DNA of 64,000 bases from positions 30,042 to 94,041 of the forward strand of contig JBMNFJ010000008.1 of assembly GCA_050949255.1 (NCBI GenBank), read 5' to 3'. The DNA is from UBA3941 sp002385665 (GTDB taxonomy: Bacteria; Bacillota; Clostridia; Caldicoprobacterales; UBA3941). The translations under genes were made by a program, and so were the position numbers. Of the stretch, positions 1-9,378 are shown piece by piece. The notes under the pieces were generated by a model. That model had not been told where the DNA came from and did no database searches. It was given only the letters and a program-made list of their open reading frames with translations. The first letter of the stretch is position 1; each line of letters opens with the position of its first letter.

Positions 1-7
1 GTTTAAT

Positions 8-1066
8 ATGTTCATTATTTTACTATTTATTGTAACCTTAATAAATATTTTCAGTTCAATAAAAAAATTAAAAATAAAAGATATATTTTTAAAGTTGAAC
101 ATTTTATCATACCTTTCAATTATAATGATTTTTATAACTCTAATACCTTTGTTAATATCATTTGATATAATAGATGGTATTAAACAATATTTATATTTTA
201 GCGTAACTTTTTCTTTATTAATTCTAGGTAATTTCATAAAAAATAAATTAGATAAAGATAAGAAAGAAATATTATTATTAGATTATATTTTATCGACTAG
301 AATAGCTGCAATAGGTGTAATGGTACAAGCACTCTATAAAAATATTACTGGCGTAGATATAGGTTATTATCGTTTTTTCGGAGGATATAGACACGCGTTT
401 GGTTTTTTGTTTTCTGATTTCAGTTTTTTATCGTTATTTTTAGCTTCGGGAGCAATAGCCGTTTTCTTCATTAAAAAAGATGGAAGCAAGTTTAATAAAT
501 ATTGGATTGGTGAAATGATATTTCTTTTGATTGCAAGTATTATTACTTCAGCTAGAACTGGTATAGTTTCATTTATTGTTGTGTTTTTTATTTATAGTAT
601 ATTGAGAATAAGAAGTTTAATCACTAGTGGATCTGTTAAGAAGGTTTTTTTAATAATATTCTTAAATATTGGCGTTTTGGTTGGTAGTTATTACCTGTTA
701 AGTAAAGTTAGGCCAAATATGAAAAGACTGTTTAGTCTATCAGAACGTATCGAGCTTAATATGGAAGCTTTTGGTATTTTTATGCAAAATCCCATTTTTG
801 GAATTGGACTCGGCCGACATAATTATAGTGATTTAATAGGAATGATACCTCATAACATTGTTTTTCAGAGTTTAGTACAAGGAGGCCTTTTTTTTACAAT
901 ACCGCTTTTACTTTTTTTATTTACTTTGGTATGGATATTATATAAAAAAGACAGGAAACTATTACCGGTCATTTCTCTTATATTAATAGGTTCTTTATTT
1001 ATTCCAAATGTATTTCATTCTAGATTTTTAACTGTGTTATTGTTATTATTATCACTTAGAATATAG
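8..1066 (+). CDS. O-antigen/capsule polymerase (Wzy-like), probably 5'-partial
   Basis: Multi-spanning membrane protein, about ten hydrophobic segments in 352 residues, and very AT-rich. It fits the Wzy/WaaL family, which polymerises undecaprenyl-linked repeat units on the outer face of the membrane. The family-like signature is a SARTGI segment near residue 180 and, near residues 255-285, NPIFGIGLGRHNY followed by PHN and a QGG turn. No ribosome binding site precedes the ATG at 8 and the frame stays open to the window edge, so the true start is probably upstream. It is followed by glycosyltransferases and a flippase, as expected for a Wzx/Wzy cluster. Family level is fairly sure; substrate is unknown. 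Confidence 0.75.
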   Translation: MFIILLFIVTLINIFSSIKKLKIKDIFLKLNILSYLSIIMIFITLIPLLISFDIIDGIKQYLYFSVTFSLLILGNFIKNKLDKDKKEILLLDYILSTRIAAIGVMVQALYKNITGVDIGYYRFFGGYRHAFGFLFSDFSFLSLFLASGAIAVFFIKKDGSKFNKYWIGEMIFLLIASIITSARTGIVSFIVVFFIYSILRIRSLITSGSVKKVFLIIFLNIGVLVGSYYLLSKVRPNMKRLFSLSERIELNMEAFGIFMQNPIFGIGLGRHNYSDLIGMIPHNIVFQSLVQGGLFFTIPLLLFLFTLVWILYKKDRKLLPVISLILIGSLFIPNVFHSRFLTVLLLLLSLRI

Positions 1067-1110
1067 ATTATTTATAGATTTATTATCAATAATAAGAGGA
1101 GAAATTAAAA

Positions 1111-2040
1111 TTGGATATAAGTATAGTTGTGCCTGTTTATAATGTAGAAAAGTACTTGAAAGAATGTATAAATTCTTTATTGGAACAAGACTTTAGGGGA
1201 CAGTATGAAATTATATGTGTAAATGATGGTTCTACTGACAGTAGTCTGCAAGTACTAAAAGAATATGAAAAATCAAACGAAAAAATTGTACTTATTAATC
1301 AAAAGAATAAGGGTTTAAGCGCTGCTAGAAATACAGGACTAAAAAATGCTAAAGGAAAATATGTCATGTTTATAGATAGTGATGATTATCTTAAAAATCC
1401 GAAGGTATTATCGCTACTATATGATGAAATAGAGAAAAATGATTTAGATTTTGTAGTAGCAGATTTCGAATACGACTATGAAGAAAAAGTTAAAAATTAT
1501 CGAATTAAAAGATCTCAGGCTATTAAAAATAAAATAATGATAGGTAGAGATTTTTATGATCTGGGAATAAAAACAAAATCTATAATGTCAGTAGTTTGGA
1601 ATAAGTTATATAAAAAAGAATTTTTAGAGAAAAATAATTTATTTTTTTATGAAGGTATTTTTTATGAGGATATGGAGTTTACTCCCAGAGTTTATTATCT
1701 AGCTAAAAGAGTTAAATATGTAGATGAAGTAATTATTATGTATAGACAAAGGGAAGGGTCTATAACGAGCAACATAAATGCTGAAAAATTAGATAGTTAT
1801 TTAGCAGTGGCAGAAAGCTTAAATCAGTTTAATAAGAATTATAATTCTGAGTCACTAAACAATTCTGAACTTTATACATATGTGAAATTAATAAGGCAAT
1901 TAAGATATATAAAGGATAAAGATGAGATAGAGTTAATAAAAAGCAAACTAAAAAAAAGAAGAGTTGTGTATAAGCTTATGAAATCTAATAAAATGAAATA
2001 TAAAGTTTTTGGATTTTTGTATCTGCTTAATCTAGTATGA
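1111..2040 (+). CDS. family 2 glycosyltransferase
   Basis: Cytoplasmic GT-A glycosyltransferase that would add one sugar to the lipid-linked repeat unit. The N-terminus has VVPVYNVEKYL, an NDGSTDSS nucleotide-binding loop at about 38-45 and the metal-binding DSDD at 89-92. A FYEDMEF segment near 181 supplies the likely catalytic acidic residues. It starts at TTG 1111 behind a clear AAGAGGAGA at 1094-1102. The 309-residue length is normal for capsule GT2 enzymes. Donor and acceptor cannot be read from the sequence. Confidence 0.88.
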   Translation: MDISIVVPVYNVEKYLKECINSLLEQDFRGQYEIICVNDGSTDSSLQVLKEYEKSNEKIVLINQKNKGLSAARNTGLKNAKGKYVMFIDSDDYLKNPKVLSLLYDEIEKNDLDFVVADFEYDYEEKVKNYRIKRSQAIKNKIMIGRDFYDLGIKTKSIMSVVWNKLYKKEFLEKNNLFFYEGIFYEDMEFTPRVYYLAKRVKYVDEVIIMYRQREGSITSNINAEKLDSYLAVAESLNQFNKNYNSESLNNSELYTYVKLIRQLRYIKDKDEIELIKSKLKKRRVVYKLMKSNKMKYKVFGFLYLLNLV

Positions 2041-2071
2041 ACAACTCTCAGCCTAGGGGGTCAAATTAATT

Positions 2072-2797
2072 ATGATACCAAAAAAAATTCATTATTGCTG
2101 GTTTGGGCATGGAAAAATGCCAGAACTTACAATTAAGTGTATAAACTCGTGGAAAAAATATTTACCGGATTATGAGTTAATTCTATGGAATGAAGATAAC
2201 TTTGACATTAATATGAATAAATACGTTAAAGAAGCATATGAAACCAAACACTATGCTTTTGTAACAGATTATGTAAGGTTATATGCCCTTTATCACCATG
2301 GTGGTATTTATATGGATTCGGATGTTGAAGTTCTAAAACCATTGGATAAATTTCTTGATCACAGAGCATTCACTGGATGTGAAAATGAAGAAATGTGTGT
2401 AACTGGAATTATGGCAGCTGAAAAAGGCCATAAATGGATAGAAGATTTATTAAATGATTATAATGATAAAAAATTTATTCTTCCCGATGGAAGTTACAAT
2501 AAAACTCCAAATACTCATTTGATAACTGAGATTACAATTGATAAATATGGATGGGAACCCAAAAATGAACATCAGATCCTCAAAGAAGGATTGAATATTT
2601 ATCCATTTGATGTTTTTTGCGCAAAAGATTGGAAGACAGGTAAAATAATGTCTAGTGGTAACACATATACAATCCATCACTTTTCTGGATCATGGCACAC
2701 TAGGACACATAAGTTAAAAAATAAAATTAAAAGAATCATTGGGCCGAAAGGGACCCAATTTATAGTTAACATAAAGAAAAAAATAAAGGGGACATAA
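2072..2797 (+). CDS. DXD-motif glycosyltransferase (GT32/OCH1-like)
   Basis: 241-residue capsular polysaccharide glycosyltransferase of the Gly_transf_sug type. It opens with MIPKKIHYCWFG, typical of this family, has the FVTDYVRLYALYHHGGIYMD block around residues 63-82, and the DSD metal-binding motif at 82-84. A conserved HHFSGSW stretch lies near the C-terminus, followed by a basic tail that could contact membrane. It sits between the GT2 gene and the pyruvyltransferase fusion with only a 1-base gap to the latter, so they are co-transcribed. Sugar specificity is unknown. Confidence 0.85.
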   Translation: MIPKKIHYCWFGHGKMPELTIKCINSWKKYLPDYELILWNEDNFDINMNKYVKEAYETKHYAFVTDYVRLYALYHHGGIYMDSDVEVLKPLDKFLDHRAFTGCENEEMCVTGIMAAEKGHKWIEDLLNDYNDKKFILPDGSYNKTPNTHLITEITIDKYGWEPKNEHQILKEGLNIYPFDVFCAKDWKTGKIMSSGNTYTIHHFSGSWHTRTHKLKNKIKRIIGPKGTQFIVNIKKKIKGT

Positions 2798-2798
2798 T

Positions 2799-5102
2799 AT
2801 GAAGAAAGTAGCTGTGATGACATGGTCACACTATCATAATTTTGGTACTTCTTTACAAGTAACTGCATTGACTTATGTAATAAGAAAATTAGGATATCAA
2901 GTTGATGTAATTAATTATATACCTCATGGTAAACTAGTATCTTTAAAAGGATATAAAACCTTTAACTATTATATAGGTAAGGTCAGGGAAAAAACAAATA
3001 ATAGGAAGTATAGATCTATTTATGATGAAGATAGAGAAAAAGCATTTGTTAAATTTTTAGATGAAAATATTAGTCTAACCGAGGAATGTAAAACAGATTC
3101 AGATTTATTTTTATTGAATGAGAAGTATGATGTCTTTGTATGCGGTAGTGATCAAATTTGGGCACCTACAATTTTTAATGCAAAATATTTTCTTAACTTT
3201 GTAGAAAATCCACGAAAAATGGTTGCTTATGCTCCGAGTATAGGATTATCAATTATTGATGATCCATATGTTAGAAACCGGATGGCAGAAAATATCAATA
3301 GATTCATTCACCTTTCAGTTCGAGAGGAACAAGGTGCCAAGTTGATAAGAGAGATTTGCAATAAAGATGCAAAAGTTGTTTTAGATCCAACTTTACTTTT
3401 AACATCTAATGAGTGGGATACAATGTCTGTACCAATAGATGAAGATAAACCCTATATATTATGTTATTTTTTAGGGACCAATGAAGAAAACTGGTCACAT
3501 GTATATGCATTAAGTAAGAATACTAATATGCATTTAAAAATTATTCCTGTTTTTGAATCTGACTATGCTAGAGGGCATGACGTGGTAAAGGGAGTAGGAC
3601 CAGGTGAATTTTTAAGCTTAGTTAAGAATGCTTCGCTAATTTGTACTGATTCTTTTCATTGTACAGCGTTCTCGATTATATATAATAAACCATTTTATTC
3701 ATACGAGAGGTTTTCAAGCAAAGATGAGAATAATCAGAACTCTAGAATTTATAATATTCTTAAATTATTAAAACTAGAAAACAGATTAGTTAAAGATAAG
3801 ACAAGTATACCTGCCCAACCTTTTAATTGTGAGTATAATGATACAAACAAACAATTAGAAAAGAAATATCACGAGTCTATAGAATTTTTAGAAAAAGCTT
3901 TAAGAGAAGCAGTAAATGATAATAGTAGTAGTGAATATAAAATAACAAATACTTGTTGCGGATGCGGGGCGTGTTCAATTATTTGTCCAACAAATGCTAT
4001 AGAGATTAAGAGGGATAATAAAGGATTCCTGAAGTACTTTATAACTGAAGAAAAATGTATTAGATGCAAGAAGTGTAAAACAGTTTGTCCCTTTAACAAT
4101 AAGAAATCTATTGATATTAATAAAGATATTCATAATTTATATATGTTAAAATCAGTTGATAAAAATGTATTATCAACCTCATCTTCTGGAGGAGCAGGAT
4201 TTGAGATAGCCAAACATCTTTCTGAAGAAGGATATGATGTGGTTGGATGCGTTTATGATAAGAAAAAAACTGAAGCAGTTCATAAACTTGTACAAGCCGG
4301 AGATATTCAGGGATTAAATGCTTTTAAGGGTTCGAAGTATATCCAAAGTAACACTAAGGATTGTTTTGAACAAATTATTAATAAAACACAGAAAGCAGTT
4401 ATTTTTGGGACACCATGTCAAATAGCGGGGATAGACCTATTGTTAAGAGCCAAGAATAAAAGAAAGAATTATGTTCTAGTGGATTTAATATGCCACGGTG
4501 TGCCAAGTCAATTACTTTGGAATAAGTATTTAAAGGAAGGTTCTAAACGATATGGGTATGGTAAGTCACCTAATGTAAAGTTTAGGGACAAATCAAAAGG
4601 CTGGAGAAAAATGTATATGAATATCGAGGGTGATAATAAAAGATATGTGAGAAGGGATGTAAAAGATCTTTTTTATAGATTTTTTCTCTTGGGAAATTGT
4701 TACATGGAATCTTGTTATGAATGTAACTTTAGAACAAGCTCATCGGCTGATATTAGGATTGGAGATTATTGGGGACCTAGATACAGAGACGATAAAGATG
4801 GTGTATCAATGGTTATAGCAATGACTGAAGTTGGTGAGATGTTTTTCCATAAACTCAGAGCTGATAGTAAGATAGAAATAGAAAGGAACCAGTGTATTGA
4901 ATATTGGACTGTACAATATCCTGAGAATCCAATCAAACCTGCTTTTTATGAAGAATTAATCCAAGATCTTAGGGATGAAACTAAACCACTAACAGAAATC
5001 GCTAATTTGTATTGCAGTGAGTTTGAGTTTCACCAAAAATTAACGAAACCATATAAAGCAATCATGTCACTTGCTAGAAAAGAGAGAAGAAAAAATGAAT
5101 AG
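2799..5102 (+). CDS. polysaccharide pyruvyltransferase fused to FrhB-like iron-sulfur oxidoreductase
   Basis: A 767-residue two-part protein. Residues 1 to about 370 match the WcaK/CsaB polysaccharide pyruvyltransferase fold (WSHYHNFGTSLQ start, VCGSDQIW, CTDSFHCTAFS). Two ferredoxin-type clusters follow: the first begins with Cys386 in CCGCGACS, the second is CIRCKKCKTVCPF at about 416-428. The rest resembles the coenzyme F420 hydrogenase/dehydrogenase beta subunit (SSSGGAGFE, FGTPCQIAG, LICHGVPS, DIRIGDYWG). The two families commonly neighbour each other in exopolysaccharide clusters; here they are one chain. It probably adds a pyruvyl group and performs a redox change on a sugar, but the second activity is inferred only from family. 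Confidence 0.82.
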   Translation: MKKVAVMTWSHYHNFGTSLQVTALTYVIRKLGYQVDVINYIPHGKLVSLKGYKTFNYYIGKVREKTNNRKYRSIYDEDREKAFVKFLDENISLTEECKTDSDLFLLNEKYDVFVCGSDQIWAPTIFNAKYFLNFVENPRKMVAYAPSIGLSIIDDPYVRNRMAENINRFIHLSVREEQGAKLIREICNKDAKVVLDPTLLLTSNEWDTMSVPIDEDKPYILCYFLGTNEENWSHVYALSKNTNMHLKIIPVFESDYARGHDVVKGVGPGEFLSLVKNASLICTDSFHCTAFSIIYNKPFYSYERFSSKDENNQNSRIYNILKLLKLENRLVKDKTSIPAQPFNCEYNDTNKQLEKKYHESIEFLEKALREAVNDNSSSEYKITNTCCGCGACSIICPTNAIEIKRDNKGFLKYFITEEKCIRCKKCKTVCPFNNKKSIDINKDIHNLYMLKSVDKNVLSTSSSGGAGFEIAKHLSEEGYDVVGCVYDKKKTEAVHKLVQAGDIQGLNAFKGSKYIQSNTKDCFEQIINKTQKAVIFGTPCQIAGIDLLLRAKNKRKNYVLVDLICHGVPSQLLWNKYLKEGSKRYGYGKSPNVKFRDKSKGWRKMYMNIEGDNKRYVRRDVKDLFYRFFLLGNCYMESCYECNFRTSSSADIRIGDYWGPRYRDDKDGVSMVIAMTEVGEMFFHKLRADSKIEIERNQCIEYWTVQYPENPIKPAFYEELIQDLRDETKPLTEIANLYCSEFEFHQKLTKPYKAIMSLARKERRKNE

Positions 5103-6507
5103 AAATGACAGAGTTATAAGGACAACAATTATTTATTTTATAGGAAATTTTGCATCAAGACTACTAGGTTTTATTCTGCTTCCTCTGTATACTGCTTACT
5201 TAACAAGTGCCGACTATGGTACTGTAGATATATTGTTGAGTACTTTACCGTTAATAGCACCTATTTTTACAATGCAAGTTACAGAATCAGTGTTTAGGTT
5301 TTTAATGACAGATAAAACTGACGAAGCTAGGAGAACAACAATTACAAATGCGTTAGCAATATTTATAACTGGAATTTTGGTTTTTACTATTTTGTATATT
5401 CCTTTTCTTTGGAAACTTAAGTTTAGTTATGGCATTTTATTTCTAGCTTACTTTGCCACAACTTATATTGGAATATTTTTGCAACAGGTTTTGAGAGGTT
5501 TTCAAAGAACAGTAGAATATGCATTGACAGGAGTAATTTCTACGGTTGTTCATGCTGCTTTAAATATATTCTTACTTGTAAAAGTAGGTTTAGGCGGAGA
5601 AGCATTATTATTTTCTTCTATAGGCGGTTCTCTAGTAATTACATTTTATATGATTAAAAGAACTAAAATCTGGAGATATCTTGATGCTAAAAAATTATCT
5701 AAAGTTGAAGTAAAAAGACAATTAAAATTTGGTATTCCTTTAATACCAAATCAAATTGCATGGTGGATTATTAGTTTACTAGGAAAATATATATTGACTT
5801 ATTATCATGGTGTTGCTGATAATGGAATATTAGCTGTTGCAAATAAATTTCCTAATTTAATAACCATAGTTAATTCAATTTTTTTGCAAGCATGGACAGA
5901 AAGTATTATAAAAGAATACAGTTCTGATGATAGAGATAAATTTTTCAGTGATGGTCTTGTTAAATTTGCAATTTTCACATTTTCAATGGCTGCATGCTTG
6001 TTGCCAGCGATTAAAGTTTATAATGTAATAGCAATAAGTGGTGATTTCTCATATGCTTGGAAATTTGTACCTATATTGGCAATAGGGAGCTCTTTTAATT
6101 CTTTAGCAACATTTTTAGGAACTATATATACTGCTTCAATGAAAACAAAGCAAGCTTTTACTACAACGATGATTGCAGCTGTAACTAACCTTATTATGTC
6201 TATTTTGCTCATCCCTCTACTATCAATATGGGGTGTTGTAATTTCTAACATGACATCATTTATAGTTTTCTATTTTGTAAGGATTAAGTCAATCAGTAAC
6301 ATAATCAGCTTAAAGATTAATTATCATAAACTTATTCCAAGCTTAGCTTTGTTGTCGATCTCAATATTTGTTTATTATACTTCAAGTGTATATAATCAAA
6401 TTTTTGCTATTTTAATATTGGGAATTGCTGCTTTGTATTTAAACAGAGATATTTTATTAAATTTACTATCATTTATTACTAAGATAAAGATTAAAAAGAA
6501 TAGTTAG
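5095..6507 (+). CDS. Wzx-type polysaccharide flippase (MOP superfamily)
   Basis: Membrane exporter with about twelve to fourteen hydrophobic segments, 470 residues, of the RfbX/Wzx branch of the MOP superfamily. It moves undecaprenyl-linked repeat units to the outer leaflet. The N-terminal stretch YFIGNFASRLLGFILLPLY with YLTSADYG is characteristic of this family. The ATG at 5095 overlaps the end of the preceding gene by 8 bases and was preferred to an upstream in-frame TTG at 5071. Translational coupling fits a membership in the same operon. Confidence 0.87.
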   Translation: MNRNDRVIRTTIIYFIGNFASRLLGFILLPLYTAYLTSADYGTVDILLSTLPLIAPIFTMQVTESVFRFLMTDKTDEARRTTITNALAIFITGILVFTILYIPFLWKLKFSYGILFLAYFATTYIGIFLQQVLRGFQRTVEYALTGVISTVVHAALNIFLLVKVGLGGEALLFSSIGGSLVITFYMIKRTKIWRYLDAKKLSKVEVKRQLKFGIPLIPNQIAWWIISLLGKYILTYYHGVADNGILAVANKFPNLITIVNSIFLQAWTESIIKEYSSDDRDKFFSDGLVKFAIFTFSMAACLLPAIKVYNVIAISGDFSYAWKFVPILAIGSSFNSLATFLGTIYTASMKTKQAFTTTMIAAVTNLIMSILLIPLLSIWGVVISNMTSFIVFYFVRIKSISNIISLKINYHKLIPSLALLSISIFVYYTSSVYNQIFAILILGIAALYLNRDILLNLLSFITKIKIKKNS

Positions 6508-6518
6508 GATGATTTAAA

Positions 6519-7649
6519 ATGAAAAAAGTAATGGTAGTCTTCGGCACAAGACCTGAGGCAATAAAAATGTGTCCTTTGGTTAAAGAGCTAAAGACTAGAA
6601 AAGAAGTAGATACAGTAGTTTGCGTGACAGGTCAACACAGGGAAATGTTGGATCAAGTATTAGAAGCTTTTAGTGTTGTTCCAGATTACGATCTGTCTAT
6701 AATGAAAGAAAAACAGACTTTATTTGATGTTACTATAAATATATTGGAGAAAATGAAGGATGTTTTGGAAAAAGAAAGGCCAGATGTAGTTTTAGTTCAT
6801 GGAGATACATCTACAACTTTTGTAACAGCATTGGCTTGTTTTTACATGCAGATCCCTGTTGGACACGTTGAAGCAGGACTTAGGACTTATAATATTTACT
6901 CTCCGTTTCCCGAGGAATTTAATCGGCAGGCGGTTGGTATTATAGCCAAATATAATTTTGCACCTACTGATCTATCAAAAGAGAATTTAATTAAAGAAGG
7001 CAAAGACCCAGCTTCTATATATGTAACTGGTAACACAGCTATCGATGCTCTTAAAACCACAGTTAGAAATGACTACTCTCACGAGCACTTAGATTGGGCC
7101 TCAGATAGTAGACTAATTTTGATTACTGCGCATAGAAGAGAAAATCTTGGTAGTCCCATGAGAAATATGTTTAAAGCAATAAAGAGGATAGTGGATGAAT
7201 ATCCTGACATAAAGGTGATTTATCCAATACATATGAATCCGGTAGTAAGAGAGACTGCAAACGAAATTCTAGGGAACAGTGATAGAATAAGAATTATTGA
7301 ACCTCTAGAAGTGTTAGACTTTCATAATTTTCTCGCGAGATCTTATTTAATATTAACTGATAGCGGTGGAATTCAAGAGGAAGCTCCTAGCTTGGGGAAG
7401 CCTGTTCTTGTAATGCGTGATACAACTGAAAGACCAGAAGGGGTGGCTGCAGGAACGTTGAAATTAGTCGGTACTAATGAAGATACTATTTATGATACAT
7501 TTAAGTTATTGCTTGAAGATAAAAATGAGTATGAAAAGATGAGTCGTGCAAGCAATCCTTATGGTGATGGTTTTGCAAGTAAAAGAATAGCAGACATATT
7601 AGAATATGGTGAAGCTATGCAAGAAGTTGCGGCAGCAAAAGAATACTGA
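6519..7649 (+). CDS. wecB: UDP-N-acetylglucosamine 2-epimerase (non-hydrolysing)
   Basis: Interconverts UDP-GlcNAc and UDP-ManNAc, supplying ManNAc-type precursors to the polysaccharide. It is 376 residues, the normal length, and shows the family landmarks: VFGTRPEAIKM at the N-terminus, GQHREML, VHGDTSTTF, GHVEAGLRT, PFPEEFNRQ, ITAHRRENLG near 205 and TDSGGIQEEAPSLGKPVLV near 285. It follows the flippase by 11 bases and is the last intact gene of the cluster. A terminator-like hairpin lies about 190 bases downstream. Equivalent names are mnaA and wecB. Confidence 0.95.
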   Translation: MKKVMVVFGTRPEAIKMCPLVKELKTRKEVDTVVCVTGQHREMLDQVLEAFSVVPDYDLSIMKEKQTLFDVTINILEKMKDVLEKERPDVVLVHGDTSTTFVTALACFYMQIPVGHVEAGLRTYNIYSPFPEEFNRQAVGIIAKYNFAPTDLSKENLIKEGKDPASIYVTGNTAIDALKTTVRNDYSHEHLDWASDSRLILITAHRRENLGSPMRNMFKAIKRIVDEYPDIKVIYPIHMNPVVRETANEILGNSDRIRIIEPLEVLDFHNFLARSYLILTDSGGIQEEAPSLGKPVLVMRDTTERPEGVAAGTLKLVGTNEDTIYDTFKLLLEDKNEYEKMSRASNPYGDGFASKRIADILEYGEAMQEVAAAKEY

Positions 7650-7838
7650 TTAATCGTCTCTGGTCAATAATCAAAGTATTAGCACTTGATAATTGCTAGA
7701 ACAGATAAGTTCTGAGTACACATTTTTGATTCAATTAAATGATATAGAGTTTTTGGTCAAGACTTTGTGATACTGGATATGCAGAAAATACTACGCTATA
7801 GTACAAAATTCATTGATTGATGATAATAGCTAAAAAGA

Positions 7839-7865
7839 AAAGGGCTAGCGTTTAGCTCTTTTTTT
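7839..7865 (+). terminator. intrinsic terminator after the polysaccharide genes
   Basis: AAGGGCTA and TTAGCTCTT form a short stem around a GCGT-type loop, followed by seven T residues. It is the first good terminator downstream of wecB and marks the end of the transcribed cluster. Confidence 0.6.
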
Positions 7866-8129
7866 ACACAGATATATCAGAATATTCCATCAAGTGTATT
7901 TATGAATATATGATGACTGCTATAGTTATGAAACTCTGAAAAAGTTTTCTTACTATAACATTAGTAATAATCAGAATATATCAACATTAATACGAACTAA
8001 TTTTATATTAATGGACTCGAGATGAGAACTTGAGTGATAGGGGGGTTAAATATGAGTCAAGTCCAAAATAGTGTGTAAAATGCCTCGGTAGTTAAATAAT
8101 TTGAAATTCTTTAAAACGATATTTTTTGC

Positions 8130-8245
8130 ACCTTGAAAAACATAAGCGTTTATGCCGTGAAAGCCTATTGATACAGGGGAGGCCACTCTAGTATAATCTC
8201 GTAGAGGAAATACCCGCCTCCATATAGAAAACCTCTTTTCAAGGT
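8130..8245. other. candidate structured RNA or palindromic element
   Basis: ACCTTGAAAA (8130-8139) is perfectly complementary to TTTTCAAGGT (8236-8245), closing about 96 bases. Inside lie a hairpin CATAA/TTATG (8141-8154), a GGAGGC/GCCTCC stem (8178-8183 with 8216-8221) and, within it, CTCTA/TAGAG (8186-8190 with 8202-8206). The stems are nested without conflict, giving a branched fold. No coding frame crosses it. It could be a small RNA, a transposon remnant or chance in AT-rich DNA; I do not recognise the family. Confidence 0.3.
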
Positions 8246-8579
8246 ATTAAAACGTGCTATCCAAAACCATGCCTCAAGATAATAAGAAATATCGGAATCA
8301 ACTTCTACAGCCACCTGTTCCGGTACACTTTGTATCATCAATCTCCTTGTTAAGGGTACCCGATTGTATGTCTACCGGCGAATCATAGGTCACTCTGCTG
8401 ATATTTATGCAACGAGAAATTGTGCAGACACTTAAATTAGGATATCTCAACACATCAGAACAAATATAATAGAATATGTATTCAGTATACAAAATAGTAG
8501 GTCCATTAATCTAGTAGTTGCCAACCATCAGAGAAGCAAAATCAATTGCGTTAAGTAAAAGAAGGAGGGGTGACCTACT

Positions 8580-8654
8580 ATGCGATTCATAGCCAAAGAA
8601 TACATACGTCCTCATTTCAAATACGATGAATTCCGCTACAAGTACTGCGACTAG
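8580..8654 (+). pseudogene. 24-codon reading frame with strong RBS, likely 5' gene remnant
   Basis: ATG at 8580 follows GAAGGAGGGG at 8561-8570 with good spacing and encodes MRFIAKEYIRPHFKYDEFRY plus four residues before TAG. The strong initiation signal is unusual for random DNA, so this may be the 5' scrap of a disrupted gene or a short peptide. I do not recognise it. Confidence 0.25.
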
Positions 8655-8845
8655 CTTCCATCTCAACGTAGAGAATTTACTCATGTAGATATAAGATAAG
8701 AATGAGCAATATGGTAAATTGTTGTGCTTATGCTGATATAAAAGTGTACCAGTTTTAGCGATCTGCTAAACAAAAAGTGTACCACCTCAACCACAAATTC
8801 CTTTATAATGATATTGTCGAAATTCATTATATTGGGGGAATAAAG

Positions 8846-9262
8846 GTGATAGAGATGGTACAGTATGATTATATCAGATACTTATATTTTAACAAAGGGA
8901 AAAGCAAGCGTGCAATAGCAGAGGAAGTAGGTGTACATCGCGATACAGTAACAAGAGCAGTTGAAAATCCTGAGCATAAATATAATTTAACAGTTCAGCG
9001 TGACAGGCCGGTAAATCAAGACTTTGAAGAAAGGGTAAGATGGCTAATAGAAGATAACCAGGGTAAGCCCAGAAAGCATCGCCTAACCAAGACTCGTATG
9101 CATAATCTTATGTGTGATGAAGGATATAAAGGGAGCTATTCCGCCTTCACATATCTAACAAGGCAAATCGAAGAAGAACTTAATATCAACTCAAAAGAGG
9201 CCTTTCTTAAACTAAATCCTATCAAAGGGACCATGCAAGTCGATTTTGGTGAAATGATGTAA
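8846..9262 (+). pseudogene. truncated IS21-family IstA transposase (first element)
   Basis: N-terminal third of an IstA transposase. A helix-turn-helix (KGKSKRAIAEEVGVHRDTVT) opens the protein, and the frame stops at residue ~138 just after MQVDFGEMM, which holds the first catalytic Asp of the DDE triad. The remaining catalytic core is missing. The TAA at 9260-9262 lies one base before the TGACA that begins the second IS21 element, so the loss was probably caused by that insertion plus a deletion. GTG 8846 or ATG 8855 could be the start; GGGGG at 8834-8838 precedes both. Confidence 0.75.
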
Positions 9263-9378
9263 ATGACATAATGAAAGTTAACCACTTCAATATGAAATGA
9301 CAGCGAAAAAGTTTACCACCTTAAAATAAATTCCTGTAAGATTATATTAACTAATTTTCTTACAAGGAGATGAAAGGT

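Larger units (their letters stand above)
7866..8776. other. long non-coding, decayed stretch
   Basis: About 0.9 kb with no convincing gene on either strand. It contains the branched fold at 8130-8245 and a tiny reading frame with a strong ribosome binding site at 8580. Near its right side are two copies of AAAAGTGTACCA (about 8741 and 8774), which look like the left-end repeats of an IS21-type element. The rest looks like degraded mobile-element DNA. Confidence 0.5.

Noticed and set aside
8298..8492. 64-codon open frame on the minus strand
   Set aside because: No ribosome binding site, no recognisable motif, and it lies in decayed intergenic DNA.
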